Shown: piece after piece, positions 1 to 8,695 of the stretch
Layout of the letters: each line of letters begins with the position of its first letter
Position numbering within the stretch: position 1 is the stretch's first letter
From: Coriobacteriaceae bacterium AF45-21
GTDB taxonomy: Bacteria > Actinomycetota > Coriobacteriia > Coriobacteriales > Coriobacteriaceae
Assembly (NCBI GenBank): GCA_027682925.1
Contig: JAQCYU010000001.1
Coordinates: forward strand, 62,001 to 126,000
Length of the DNA: 64,000 bases
Direction of reading: 5' to 3'
The notes under the pieces: generated by a model
Database searches by the model: none
Seen by the model: only the letters and a program-made list of their open reading frames with translations
What the model was told of the DNA's origin: nothing
Program-made: the position numbers and the translations under genes

Positions 1-204
1 TAAGCTGTAAACGATGTTTTGGCCATGGCGCTCGTCGGTCACCAGCCCGGCGTTTTTGAGCGTCGCCAAATGATGGCTCAATGACGGCTTGCTGATGTCA
101 AAATGCTCGGCAAGCTCCCCGGCCGTACAATTGCCCTCGCGCAGCAACTCCAAAATGCGCCGTCGCGTTGGATCGGCAAGCGCCTTAAAACCCTCTCCCG
201 GCAT
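1..204 (-). CDS. ArsR-family winged-helix regulator, SdpR-like (partial)
   Basis: DNA-binding transcriptional repressor, cut off by the window edge, so only the first 68 codons are present. The visible part is a complete helix-turn-helix: KALADPTRRRILELLREG, then a helix with TAGELAEHFDISKPSLSHHL and the wing LKNAGLVTDERHGQNIVYSL. No metal-binding cysteine motif is visible in the recognition helix. The wording of the helix resembles SdpR-type autorepressors, which usually precede an SdpI-like membrane protein; that partner would lie outside the window. The ATG is at 204-202 with a strong AGGAGG-like ribosome site at about 209-214. A promoter with an overlapping palindrome sits just upstream, which suggests autoregulation. 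Confidence 0.85.
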   Translation of the reverse strand, partial: MPGEGFKALADPTRRRILELLREGNCTAGELAEHFDISKPSLSHHLATLKNAGLVTDERHGQNIVYSL

Positions 205-238
205 AAGACCTCCTCTCATCATCTCTCATGACGCGCAC

Positions 239-267
239 ACTATACTCGATATTTAGATGTTTGTCTA
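239..267 (-). promoter_or_regulatory. Sigma-70-type promoter of the ArsR-like gene
   Basis: On the minus strand a -35 box TAGACA (262-267) is followed after exactly 17 bp by a -10 box TATAGT (239-244), about 35 bp before the start codon of the regulator. Confidence 0.65.
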
Positions 268-276
268 ACTGTCTAA
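253..276. promoter_or_regulatory. Candidate ArsR operator
   Basis: TTAGA-N6-TCTAA (253-268) is a perfect 5+5 inverted repeat overlapping the -35 box. TGTCTAA is then repeated directly at 262-268 and 270-276. Position and symmetry fit autorepression; binding is inferred. Confidence 0.45.
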
Positions 277-453
277 TCTTGTACTCAAAAAAATAGCCGC
301 CCCCGCGTAATGCGAAGACGGCCACTTCTCACGCCATAAACGTGTTTCGGAGTTGGCTAACCCGCGGCAACGGGTGCCATCTGCTTCATCTTATGCGAAT
401 CCCGATCTCATTTCAACAAGCCCCTAGGGCTCAAATGGAATCGTGATAATCCC

Positions 454-459
454 TATAAT
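454..459 (+). promoter_or_regulatory. -10 box upstream of tcdA
   Basis: A consensus TATAAT lies 45 bp before the tcdA start. No good -35 box is visible at the right distance. The rest of 205-503 holds no gene that I can support. Confidence 0.4.
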
Positions 460-503
460 GGCGATAGCCCAAACACGATCCGCTTCCCCATCGGAGGACA
501 TCT

Positions 504-1301
504 ATGACCGAAACCGCAGCCGCAGCTCCCGTCGAGACACGCGACACCAAACTCGAGATCATCATGGGCCGTGAGGCACTCGATAGACTCGCCAACGCCA
601 CGGTGCTGGTGCTCGGCTGCGGAGGCGTGGGCTCTAACTGCTGCGAGGCACTTGTCCGCGGCGGCATCGGTCATTTTGTGATTCTGGACAAGGATATCGT
701 CGCGCCCAGCAACATCAATCGACAGGCCATCGCCTTTCACAGCACCGTCGGCAAGCGCAAGGTTGACGTGATGGAAGCCATGATCCACGACATCAATCCC
801 GCCGCCAGCGTTATCAAGCGCACCGAATACCTGCTGAGCGACAACATCGACGAGTTCTTCGCGAGCGTTTCTGAGCAGACGGGTGGCAAGCTAGACTACG
901 TCGTCGACGCCATCGACACCATCTCGGCCAAGCTCACCATTGCCAAATATGCTCAGGACCATGACATCCGTTTGGTTAGCTCCATGGGCGGGGCCAACAA
1001 ACTCCATCCCGAGTGCCTCCGCTTTGCCGACATCTTCGATACGGTACGTGACCCCATGAGCCGCATTATGCGCAAAGAATGTAAGAAGCGCGGAATCAAG
1101 AGCCTACACGTACTGTTTAGCTGCGAGGAATCGGTTAAGACACAGCCCCGCGATCCTTTCAACATCCACGAGCGCACCGAGCTGGGAACTGCCAGTTTTA
1201 TGCCGCCCATCATGGGCCAGATGATCGCCGGCGAGGTTATCCGTCAGATCAGTGGCCGCGGCACCGAGCGCGTGCGCGCCGATGGCCAGCGCCTAGACTA
1301 G
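504..1301 (+). CDS. tcdA: TcdA/YgdL-type ThiF-fold enzyme, probable tRNA t6A dehydratase
   Basis: E1-like adenylating enzyme of the ThiF/MoeB/HesA superfamily. In the TcdA branch it uses ATP to cyclise the threonylcarbamoyl group of t6A37 in ANN-decoding tRNAs. The 265-residue protein has the nucleotide loop VLVLGCGGVGSNCCEAL near residue 35, the D-x-D-x-V strand ILDKDIVAPSNINRQ, and DYVVDAIDTISAKL near residue 130. It ends with the MPPIMGQMIAGEVIRQI helix typical of the family. The length matches E. coli TcdA. The ATG at 504 has a GGAGG site at 493-497. It is followed after 14 nt by tatD, so the two are probably co-transcribed. Family assignment is firm; the exact substrate is by homology. 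Confidence 0.85.
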   Translation: MTETAAAAPVETRDTKLEIIMGREALDRLANATVLVLGCGGVGSNCCEALVRGGIGHFVILDKDIVAPSNINRQAIAFHSTVGKRKVDVMEAMIHDINPAASVIKRTEYLLSDNIDEFFASVSEQTGGKLDYVVDAIDTISAKLTIAKYAQDHDIRLVSSMGGANKLHPECLRFADIFDTVRDPMSRIMRKECKKRGIKSLHVLFSCEESVKTQPRDPFNIHERTELGTASFMPPIMGQMIAGEVIRQISGRGTERVRADGQRLD

Positions 1302-1315
1302 CGGAGCGCGCCGAG

Positions 1316-2098
1316 ATGGAGCCCCGGTTATTTGATGCACACTGCCATCTTGATCTAATGGCTCACCCGGACGCCGTTGCCGATGAGGCAACGGCGCTGG
1401 GCCTGATTCTATTTGACTGCGGCGTCGATCCGCACGACTTTGCACGCGCCAAGAAGCGCGCCTGCGGCCGTTCAAATATCTTTGCCGGCATCGGCCTCCA
1501 TCCCTGGTGGCTCGCCGACGGACGATGTGGCAACGCTGAAATCAATCTGCTTTGCGAAGTTGCTGCCCAAGAGCGCTATATCGGCGAGGTCGGGCTCGAC
1601 TTTTCCGCTCGTTTTGCCGGAAGCGAGCCGCTACAAGCACAGGCATTTGACCGGCTCTGCGATGCACTCGCGCAGCACCCTCTTGCCGGGCGCGTGATAT
1701 CAATTCACGCTGTTCGTTCGGCAGGAACCGTACTGAACGTCCTCGAATCGCATGGACCACTCATCCCAAACTCCGACTCCCCCGTTATCATCTTCCACTG
1801 GTTTAGCGGTACTTCGGACGAACTCGCCCGCGCGCGTAATGCGGGCTGTTATTTTTCCGTCAACGAACGCATGCTCGCGTCCAAACGAGGACGCGAATAC
1901 GCACGACAGATTCCACTCGACCGTCTACTGCTCGAGACCGATGCGCCGGCCGAGCCAAACACAGAAACAAGCGCGCAGTCGCTCATCAAATCGCTCGCAA
2001 GGACCTCGATGCGCATTGCCTCACTCAAAAACTGTGACGCAAAGCGCATCGAGTCGGTAGTTTTAGCAAATGCGCACTCTGTTTTTGACCTTCGCTAA
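1316..2098 (+). CDS. tatD: TatD-family metal-dependent hydrolase/DNase
   Basis: TIM-barrel metal-dependent hydrolase of the TatD family (3'-5' exonuclease/deoxyribonuclease activity in characterised members). At 260 residues it is of normal length. Visible motifs are FDAHCHLDLM near the start (the first metal ligands), GIGLHPWW, GEVGLDFSARF with the bridging Glu, SIHAVRSAG, and LLLETDAPAE near residue 210. The start at 1316 has GGAG ten bases upstream and lies 14 nt after tcdA. A strong hairpin ends the unit at 2119-2152. Confidence 0.9.
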   Translation: MEPRLFDAHCHLDLMAHPDAVADEATALGLILFDCGVDPHDFARAKKRACGRSNIFAGIGLHPWWLADGRCGNAEINLLCEVAAQERYIGEVGLDFSARFAGSEPLQAQAFDRLCDALAQHPLAGRVISIHAVRSAGTVLNVLESHGPLIPNSDSPVIIFHWFSGTSDELARARNAGCYFSVNERMLASKRGREYARQIPLDRLLLETDAPAEPNTETSAQSLIKSLARTSMRIASLKNCDAKRIESVVLANAHSVFDLR

Positions 2099-2118
2099 CC
2101 ACTGTGGGCAAAAATGCC

Positions 2119-2152
2119 AAGGGACATGCGAATCGCACAACGCAGTCCCTAT
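2119..2152. terminator. Bidirectional terminator between tatD and the FGGY kinase
   Basis: GGGACATGCG (2121-2130) pairs with CGCAGTCCC (2141-2149) across a 10-nt loop, with one bulged base. TATTTT follows on the plus strand and a T-rich stretch follows on the minus strand. The genes converge here. Confidence 0.7.
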
Positions 2153-2179
2153 TTTGGAAGGCAGTACAATTCGGCAGCA

Positions 2180-3696
2180 TTACACCAATTCGTGCATGAG
2201 ATCACGGTTGCGTGCATACAATTCGTCAAAGATATGACGACGCGACGCATATAGCTCGTGGGCAGCCATATCGGGCACGATTGTTTGTGCAACGCCAAGG
2301 ACTTGGGCGAGTTCATCCCATGATGCATAGGCGCCACCTGCGAGAGCTGCCATGATGGCATCACCGAAGCATGCGCCCACCGTAACCTTGGCAACCGAGA
2401 CCTCGCGCCCGCATACGTCGGCGATAGCCTGCATCCAAACTGGATTCTTGGTTCCACCTCCGACAAGCATAATGCGCCCAATTGGCAGTCCATGCTCTCG
2501 CTCGATAATGTCGACATGGGATGCAACGGTATACGCGACGCCTTCCAAGGCGGCGCGAACCATATGGGCTCGCGTATGCCTTCCGGTCAGGCCAAAGAAG
2601 ACGCCACGTGCCTCGGGATCGTTGAGCGGAGTACGCTCCCCCGCAAAGTACGGCAGGCACAGGAGCCCATCGGCACCCGGCGCCACATCGGCGGCATCAT
2701 GCGCCATGACCGAATATGCATCGGGGCCACCGTGGCCCTCGGCCTCCACGGCGTCGCGATACAGCTCTTGGCGCAGCCACGATGTGAGTGCACCCGCCGT
2801 ATTGGTCCCCGCACAGATCCCGTAAGTTCCGGGAATGATAAACGTCCCTGGCCACAGGCGGGCATCATCGACCATATGATCAGCTAGGTAGATGAAATAC
2901 GCCGTGCTCCCCAACTGAACCATCATATCGCCGGGACGAAATACACCCGTCGAAATGGCCTCGGCACCAGAGTCGCCCGTTCCCACTAAGACAGGTGTCC
3001 CTGCCGCGAGCCCTGTCGCCTCAGCCGCGCGCTGCGTAATCACCCCGGCAATATCGGTAGCCGACATTACCTCCGTCATCTGGTCAGGCCGGCAGAAACG
3101 AGCACATTCCCGAGCATCAACCCTCCAAGTGTAGCGGTCGTATAGGGGAAGAAAATCCTCCGCCAAGTAACGGTCCACCGTAAAACGCCCCGTCAACTTT
3201 GCGCATAGAAACGATGATGCCGTCAGGAACTTCGCGGCACGTTCGTGCACCTCGGCATATTCTCCTTAAACCATAAGATCTTGGGAGCAATATCTGATGA
3301 GCAGGGATCGTGCCCGAAAAGTTCGCGTGCGCGACCTGACCCATATTCGGAAAGGAGCTCGTCAATCTGCGGCTTCGAACGTGCATCGACTCCATACAAA
3401 ATCGCGGGCGCCAGCGCGTTGCACTCGGTATCGACCGGCACACAGTCGCAACCCAATGCGGAAAGGCCCACGCATCCGATCTGCGCCGCGTTAACCCCCG
3501 ATCGCATCACCAGCTCGCGCGACAAGCGGCAAAAATCGCCCCACCAAACTGCCTCCGCATCATGCTGGTACCATCCATCACGTGGGTTGTCCGTCTCATG
3601 TCCACAAGAGGCTTGGCAAACGATGTTGCATCGATCATCGATTAAAACGCCTTTAGAGGCGCTTGTCCCAATATCAATACCCAGATAGAGCGCCAT
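2180..3696 (-). CDS. FGGY-family carbohydrate kinase, XylB-like (apparent frameshift near 3255)
   Basis: ATP-dependent sugar kinase related to xylulokinase. The N-terminal half opens with LGIDIGTSASKGVLID (phosphate loop). The C-terminal half carries LVGGGTKNPVWMQAIADVCG, the second FGGY signature. Two frames are needed. The frame breaks in the sequence ATGCCGAGG at about 3251-3258, where one extra C restores the reading through to HERAAKFLTASSFLC and gives a 505-residue protein, the normal family length. I therefore treat it as one gene with a probable sequencing deletion. It is the last gene of the minus-strand locus and starts 6 nt after the BtpA gene. The substrate is unknown; a ketose released by the upstream enzymes is a reasonable inference. 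Confidence 0.8.
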
Positions 3697-3702
3697 AGGT
3701 GC

Positions 3703-4512
3703 CTACTCCCCTCGCGCCGTACGAGCGGCAGCCATAAAACGAACCACCCGCTCAACATCAACCGGGGCATCCAGCTTTCCGTCGCGCTTTAAGCACGTGC
3801 CGACAAACGCGCCATCGTAGTGAGCAAATACGTCAGCCACGGTATTTTCGCGACAACCGGTGCCACATACCACGGGCACTTCGCCAACACGCTCGCGGAC
3901 CTCGTCGGCAAGCTCGCCCGAAGCGCCACGACCGGCAGCCGAACCGCCGATGACTATCGCATCCGGTAGGCAATTAAAGAGAAGTGAATCGGCAATGTCC
4001 GCGGTCGTGCGGTCGTTGAGATAAACCTCGCCCTCGCTCGTGATGAAGTGAAAAAGCTTGAGGTCGTCCAAGCGCAGCGCCGCCTTGCGACGCATGGTGT
4101 GAGCGAAATCTCGGTTAATCAGCCCGAGATCACCGGCCCAGGCACCGCAAAAATTGCAGCGCGTGAACTGCGCGTCGACGGCAGCGCACAGCTCGATTGT
4201 GGCATCACCATCGTAAATTGCCTCAGCTCCCCAAGGAGTCGACAGATCATGGGACAGAGCCCCGATTACATAGCCCATCGATGCAAGGGTTGAGGGAGAA
4301 ACATGCTGCTCATAGGGCATCGAGAGCTCATTGGTAATCAAAATGCCATCGACACCGCCCTGCTGCAACGCCTCGAGATCGCGCTTGGCGGCTTCCACGA
4401 CCTGCGATACGCTTCCGCCCGGGTAATACAGCGGATCGCCCGGCAGAGGACGCAGGTGCAGCATTCCGATAACCGGCTTTTCGTTCTTGAACATCGAAGT
4501 TAGAAACGACAT
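3703..4512 (-). CDS. BtpA/SgcQ-family protein
   Basis: TIM-barrel protein of the BtpA family. The family was named from a cyanobacterial photosystem I biogenesis factor, but in heterotrophs it is found in sugar operons (E. coli SgcQ) with no settled reaction. Family traits seen are PVIGMLHLRPLPGDP at the N terminus, GGVDGILITNE near residue 55, HFITSEGEVYLNDRT, DAIVIGGSAAGR and VPVVCGTGCRENTV. I chose the ATG at 4512-4510 because AAGGAG sits 6 nt before it; an in-frame ATG 15 nt upstream lacks such a site. Product 269 residues. It lies between yjbQ and the FGGY kinase and probably acts on the same pathway. Confidence 0.8.
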   Translation of the reverse strand: MSFLTSMFKNEKPVIGMLHLRPLPGDPLYYPGGSVSQVVEAAKRDLEALQQGGVDGILITNELSMPYEQHVSPSTLASMGYVIGALSHDLSTPWGAEAIYDGDATIELCAAVDAQFTRCNFCGAWAGDLGLINRDFAHTMRRKAALRLDDLKLFHFITSEGEVYLNDRTTADIADSLLFNCLPDAIVIGGSAAGRGASGELADEVRERVGEVPVVCGTGCRENTVADVFAHYDGAFVGTCLKRDGKLDAPVDVERVVRFMAAARTARGE

Positions 4513-4545
4513 AACGTGCTCCTTCATAGGGTTATTGCAGGGACG

Positions 4546-4974
4546 TTACTCCCCCAGCACCTCGACGTACACTTTTCGCTTCTGCGGACCGTCAAACTCC
4601 GCAAGATAGATGTTCTGGGCACTTCCGCACACGATGTGGCCATCTTGGACGGGAAAGAAGCAACTGTTTCCACAAATCATGCTCTTGATATGCCCACAGG
4701 AGTTGTTACCGGTGGCTCCATAGCTCGGCAGGAAGTGTGCATGCGCATAGGGGGCATCGAGTGGGGCGATGCGATCAAGCGTCTCCATAAGATCCGTCTC
4801 CACGCAGGGCAGCCCCTCGTTTACCACGATTCCGCAGGTCGTATGCGACAAAATAATCGCCGCCAAGCCATTGGTCACCGAGCTGCGTTCGATGGCAGCG
4901 TGCACGTCCTCGGTAATATCGATGAACTGGTCCGGAGCAGTCGATAGATAGCTCAATGTCTCGAGCGTCACCAT
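4546..4974 (-). CDS. yjbQ: YjbQ family protein (UPF0047)
   Basis: Small conserved protein of about 142 residues. YjbQ homologues show weak thiamine-phosphate synthase activity in vitro, but the physiological role is unknown. Hallmarks present are ILSHTTCGIVVNEG, LPSYGATGNNSCGHIKSM and the C-terminal IYLAEFDGPQKRKVYVEV. The start could be ATG 4974 or the in-frame GTG 4980, which overlaps the stop of the preceding gene as GTGA. An AAGGGG site upstream could serve either. Overlap with the amidohydrolase implies translational coupling, so YjbQ is likely part of the catabolic locus rather than of thiamine synthesis. Confidence 0.85.
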   Translation of the reverse strand: MVTLETLSYLSTAPDQFIDITEDVHAAIERSSVTNGLAAIILSHTTCGIVVNEGLPCVETDLMETLDRIAPLDAPYAHAHFLPSYGATGNNSCGHIKSMICGNSCFFPVQDGHIVCGSAQNIYLAEFDGPQKRKVYVEVLGE

Positions 4975-4976
4975 GT

Positions 4977-5837
4977 TCACTCATCCCCTTCAAGAAAACG
5001 CAGGGCATTACCCCAGTAGAGCCTTTCTCGCGCATCATCGCGCATGGGCACGGTATCGAGCGCCCGCTTGAGTTTGAATGCACGGAAGCGCGGCGTATTG
5101 CTGGCGAACATCACTTGGTGCGATAGCGCGCGCTCATACCACAGCGGCCCCATATCGACCGTGAAAAGACGCTGCATCATCTCCTCGGGCGAATCGATGT
5201 AAGTGATAGAGGTGTCCGCGTAGCAGTTGGGATACTTGAGCAGCATCGCCACGGTCTCGCGCACCCAGGGCCAGCCAAAATGGGTCAAACTAAAACGCAC
5301 ATTTGGATGCGTTGCGATTGTGTGCTCAAATGCAAGCGGGTTACTGCGCGAGAGCTCTGCGCCCGGCTCCCAAGACATACCGGCATGGAAAACCACCGGC
5401 TTGTTATAGCGCTCGCACAGTTCGTAAAGCGGCTCGGCCACAGCATCATCGGGGGCAAAACCCTGCTTTGCAGGATGCAGGCAAAGCCCCTTTGCCCCCA
5501 ACTCGGTAAAGGCGCGCTCCAATTCGTCTGCGGCACCGCTCACCTGCGGGTCTACGCTCGCAAATCCCCACAGACGATCGGGATGTGCGGCAACCAGCAT
5601 GGCAATCTGGTCATTGGTGCCAAAGTGCCCTCCGCATGCCGTGGTTACATCGAGCGGCATGAGCACGCTCTTCTGCACATCGCAGACGTCCATCTCGACT
5701 TGAAGCTCATCCCAATCCATGGGGCCCATATGCCCCATACCAAATTCTCGTGACCAAAAACCGAATCCATCAGGCTCATCACCCGGCGTACAGATCTCGC
5801 CGTAGAGCATAGGATGGACCAACATGTCGATAACCAT
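4977..5837 (-). CDS. Amidohydrolase_2-family TIM-barrel hydrolase
   Basis: Metal-dependent hydrolase or decarboxylase of the amidohydrolase-related family. Visible are MVIDMLVHPMLYG at the start (with H but not a canonical HxH), WGFASVDPQ, KGLCLHPAKQGF, KPVVFHAGMSW near residue 155 and FSLTHFGWPW (the barrel histidines), and LYWGNALRFL at the end. It has 286 residues from the ATG at 5837, which is preceded by AAGGAG at 7 nt; an upstream ATG lacks a site. It follows the second PfkB kinase after 27 nt and overlaps yjbQ by a few bases. The reaction cannot be told from sequence; opening or cleaving a ring or an amide of the locus substrate is possible. Confidence 0.75.
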   Translation of the reverse strand: MVIDMLVHPMLYGEICTPGDEPDGFGFWSREFGMGHMGPMDWDELQVEMDVCDVQKSVLMPLDVTTACGGHFGTNDQIAMLVAAHPDRLWGFASVDPQVSGAADELERAFTELGAKGLCLHPAKQGFAPDDAVAEPLYELCERYNKPVVFHAGMSWEPGAELSRSNPLAFEHTIATHPNVRFSLTHFGWPWVRETVAMLLKYPNCYADTSITYIDSPEEMMQRLFTVDMGPLWYERALSHQVMFASNTPRFRAFKLKRALDTVPMRDDARERLYWGNALRFLEGDE

Positions 5838-5864
5838 TTCGTACTCCTTTCCAGGCATTTGACC

Positions 5865-6665
5865 CTAGTACGGCTCAAACGAACCGATCACTCGGGACGA
5901 CAGCTCAGCGCCCGCCTTCATACACGCCGGAATATCAAGGCCATCGATCACGCCCTTGGTAAACCCGGCGATATACGAGTCGCCGGCACCCACGGTATTA
6001 ACGACCTTCTCCGCCGGCACGATCCCGCACTCATAGAAGCGCTCACCGTCATAGGCAATGCTTCCCTTCTCGCCAAGCGTGGCAACCGCAACGCGCGGCC
6101 CCAATTCCTGCGCGTGACGTACCCAGTCCCGCAGCTCCGGAGTGTCATCTTCAAACGACATAAATGCGTAGTCAACGTAGGGAAAATGATTCTCGCAGGC
6201 ATATTCGGGATCCTGGCTGAACACCGAGAAGTCCATAACCACCGTCTTGCCCGCATCATGCCACTCGGGCAGGAGGTCCAAACAATTGCCAAACAGGTCG
6301 GTATGAATGATGTCATGCTCTAGGATAAACGCCCGGTCATCTTCATTCGGACGATATGTCTCCATTACGCCATCGATTGCCTCGAGATGCACGCGATCGA
6401 CGCCGTCTTTCAATGCCATGAGCATCACCGAGGTGTCGCCATCCTCCACCCGCAGATGAGAGATATCAAACCCCTCGGCGGCCAGCGCCTCTCTCATCTT
6501 GTCTCCGTACTCGTCCTTGCCGACAACCGACACGGCGGATACCGAAACGCCCATTCGTGCAAGATGGATACCCCAGTCAATGCCATTACCAGTCGGATAG
6601 AACACGCCGATGTTTTGATAGACGTCCGCACAGCAAAAACCAGCCGCACACGCTTTAATACCCAT
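5865..6665 (-). CDS. PfkB-family sugar kinase, FrlD-related (second copy)
   Basis: Ribokinase-fold ATP-dependent kinase of 266 residues. The sugar-binding side shows FYPTGNGIDWGIHLARMGV in place of the usual GGNAVN motif. The catalytic end carries VNTVGAGDSYIAGFTKGV, where GAGD supplies the base. General resemblance to fructoselysine 6-kinase FrlD includes the pattern VVMDFSVF and YVDYAFMS. The ATG at 6665 has GGAG at 6 nt; an upstream TTG was rejected. A long hairpin (6683-6716) lies directly upstream. It shares only moderate similarity with the neighbouring kinase at 6787-7650, so the locus encodes two distinct kinases, perhaps for two epimeric substrates. Confidence 0.8.
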   Translation of the reverse strand: MGIKACAAGFCCADVYQNIGVFYPTGNGIDWGIHLARMGVSVSAVSVVGKDEYGDKMREALAAEGFDISHLRVEDGDTSVMLMALKDGVDRVHLEAIDGVMETYRPNEDDRAFILEHDIIHTDLFGNCLDLLPEWHDAGKTVVMDFSVFSQDPEYACENHFPYVDYAFMSFEDDTPELRDWVRHAQELGPRVAVATLGEKGSIAYDGERFYECGIVPAEKVVNTVGAGDSYIAGFTKGVIDGLDIPACMKAGAELSSRVIGSFEPY

Positions 6666-6682
6666 GGTCTTCTCCAATGTTC

Positions 6683-6716
6683 AAAAGGGGACCCACCACA
6701 TGGCGAGCCCCCTTTT
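6683..6716 (-). terminator. Intercistronic hairpin between two kinase genes
   Basis: AAAAGGGG (6683-6690) pairs with CCCCTTTT (6709-6716), and the whole 34-nt segment folds almost end to end with G-U pairs. No T tract follows the stem, so it may be a partial terminator or an RNA stability element that lowers expression of the distal genes. Confidence 0.5.
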
Positions 6717-6786
6717 CGCGTTTCGCTTATTGTTTTGCATCGGCTGTCCAAGGCCTCATAGCCAGACCGCCGTACGCTTTCTTAAG

Positions 6787-7650
6787 CTATTCGACGATTG
6801 GTGCTCCGTGGCCCCAAGAACCTTCCATGCCGCACACGGTCGAGGCAAACCCGGCAGCAAAGTCGAGCGCGCGCTCGATGGCCTCGGCGCCACCCTCACC
6901 ACGCTTGGCGGAATCGAGATAGCACATCAAAAACGAGGTGAGGAACGAGTCGCCCGCCCCCATGGTGTCCTTCATGTCCGTTACCGGTTTAGCCAGCTGG
7001 CGGTAATAACGCTCGCCGTCGTAAGCGATGCAGCCCTCGGCGCCCGCCGTAGCCGACACAAAACGCGGACCCAGATCCTTCACCCATGCCAGACGCTCGC
7101 GAATCTCGTCCTCACTCGCGGCATCCGCCGCACTAAAGAAAGCAAAATCGACATAGGGCGCAATCTGCTCGTAGTACTCGTCGGTGGAGTCGTCCGAAAA
7201 GTCAAAAGAGACCGTGACGCCCGCAGCCTTCAACTTGGGCAGCTCGCGCTCGGTGAAGCAATAGTTGCCCGAATGAACCACATCGAACTGCTTCATGTAC
7301 GAAAGGTCAAAGCGATCGAGAACATAGCGCGCATCGCCACGGATACCGCCCTCGTTGGAGCCGAGGAAGACACGGTCACCGTCAACGACGGTCACGCGAG
7401 CCGCTCCGTTCTCGCCAATCATCTGCTCGCACTTGTCAAGCTCGATACCCTCATCCTCGAGGCTTGTAATGACATGCTCGGCAGCGGCGTCATTGCCAAA
7501 AATGCCCATGTATGCAGAGCGTGCGGCACCGCATTTCTTGGCATAAACGGCGAAGTTCACCGCATTGCCGCCGGGATACATGGTGTGGATATGCTCGTAG
7601 CGATCGACGACGTTGTCGCCAAATCCGAGCGCGTTAACGTTAAATGCCAT
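6787..7650 (-). CDS. frlD: Fructoselysine 6-kinase-like PfkB kinase (FrlD-like)
   Basis: Ribokinase-fold kinase expected to phosphorylate O6 of an Amadori compound. It resembles E. coli FrlD over its length: GFGDNVVDRYEH at the N terminus, YPGGNAVNFAVYAKKCG (sugar binding), NDRVF-like GDRVFLGSNEGG, SFDFSDDSTDEYY, YVDFAFFSAADAASEDE and DTMGAGDSFLTSFL (catalytic Asp). FrlD has the same run of features, including SGGNAVN, DFSDK and IDTMGAGDSFIAGF. Product 287 residues. It begins 14 nt after the frlB-like gene with an AAGGGG ribosome site. The substrate could be fructoselysine or another fructosamine. Confidence 0.8.
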   Translation of the reverse strand: MAFNVNALGFGDNVVDRYEHIHTMYPGGNAVNFAVYAKKCGAARSAYMGIFGNDAAAEHVITSLEDEGIELDKCEQMIGENGAARVTVVDGDRVFLGSNEGGIRGDARYVLDRFDLSYMKQFDVVHSGNYCFTERELPKLKAAGVTVSFDFSDDSTDEYYEQIAPYVDFAFFSAADAASEDEIRERLAWVKDLGPRFVSATAGAEGCIAYDGERYYRQLAKPVTDMKDTMGAGDSFLTSFLMCYLDSAKRGEGGAEAIERALDFAAGFASTVCGMEGSWGHGAPIVE

Positions 7651-7664
7651 GGCCTTTGCCCCTT

Positions 7665-8633
7665 CTAGTACTCGACAACACCCATATAGCGACGGAAATC
7701 GGGATCGTGATCAAACACCTTGCCGCGTGCAGCACGCAGCTCGCAGTTCATGGCGTAGAACAGCACCGGGTCCAGATAGGCACGGACGCTCGCCGGCACG
7801 GCTTCCATACCGTACTCCTTGGCATCGAGCACCATCAGCGTATCGGTATGCGTCTTAAGGAACGCAAGGGCGCGCTCGTCCATGGCACGGCACTCGCTGG
7901 AGCCCATCTGCAGGAAGTAAAAAACGCCATCCTGAGTAGCCTCGAAGGGGCCGTGGAAGTACTCGGCAGAGTGGATGTAGCTGCAGTGCTGCCACTGCAT
8001 CTCCATAAGAGAGCAGATAGCGAAACCGTAGGTCTGGCTAAAGTTGGGACCGCTGCCCAGAATGTAGAAGAACTCGTGCTCCTGGCAAAGCTTGGCAAAA
8101 CGATCGCCTAGCTCGGCATTTACCTTCTCACGTGCCGGGGGAAGAATCTTATCCATCTCGGCGATACCGGCATACATATCGGCAAGATCGGCGTAGCCCT
8201 CCTGCTGATCGAGCAGCTCGGCCGCAAGCGACAGCGAAATGCCAGCGGGGACCTCGGCCTGCGGCACGCCCTCGCCCCACGGGTAGACCCACGTGGTCCA
8301 CTTGCCGGAGTCAATCTTGGATCCAGCGTTGTCGGTCTGGGCGATCACCGTAGCGCCGGCAGCAAGGGCAATCTCACAGCCCTCGACGACCTCGGGGGTG
8401 TTGCCACTGTGGCTGCAAGCAATGACCAGGGATTTCTCACCCAAGCGGCGCGGGCGCATGATATCAAACTCGCGAGCCGTATAGATATACGAAGTGAAGG
8501 TGGTTGCCTCGCGCTGCAGAAGCTCATGAGCCGGGATCAAATCGATCATGGAGCCACCGCAAGCAATCCAGTAGACGCTGTCGAACTTGCCCTTCTCGGC
8601 AATTGCCTCTTTGATCAGATCGTGTGCGTTCAT
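7665..8633 (-). CDS. frlB: Fructoselysine-6-phosphate deglycase-like SIS protein (FrlB-like)
   Basis: Double SIS-domain sugar isomerase/deglycase. FrlB splits fructoselysine 6-phosphate into glucose 6-phosphate and lysine. Here the first SIS domain shows SVYWIACGGSMIDLIPAHE and ACSHSGNTPEVVEGCEIA. The second has FFYILGSGPNFSQTYGFAI, WQHCSYIHSAEYFHGPFE (catalytic His/Glu region) and the telling C terminus HDPDFRRYMGVVEY, which matches the DHNPDDRRYYGGLVEY ending of E. coli FrlB. The start at 8633 has AAAGGA upstream, giving 322 residues. Close relatives such as FraB (fructose-asparagine) cannot be excluded. Confidence 0.82.
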   Translation of the reverse strand: MNAHDLIKEAIAEKGKFDSVYWIACGGSMIDLIPAHELLQREATTFTSYIYTAREFDIMRPRRLGEKSLVIACSHSGNTPEVVEGCEIALAAGATVIAQTDNAGSKIDSGKWTTWVYPWGEGVPQAEVPAGISLSLAAELLDQQEGYADLADMYAGIAEMDKILPPAREKVNAELGDRFAKLCQEHEFFYILGSGPNFSQTYGFAICSLMEMQWQHCSYIHSAEYFHGPFEATQDGVFYFLQMGSSECRAMDERALAFLKTHTDTLMVLDAKEYGMEAVPASVRAYLDPVLFYAMNCELRAARGKVFDHDPDFRRYMGVVEY

Positions 8634-8695
8634 ATCCAGTTCCTTTCTTGTTTGGTCCGCAATCAATGACGTTGGCTGCGTGGCCGATAGTTGGT

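Noticed and set aside
453-788. Minus-strand open frame opposite tcdA
   Set aside because: It is antisense to a gene with clear ThiF motifs, has no ribosome site and reads as low-complexity Ala/His sequence typical of a shadow frame.
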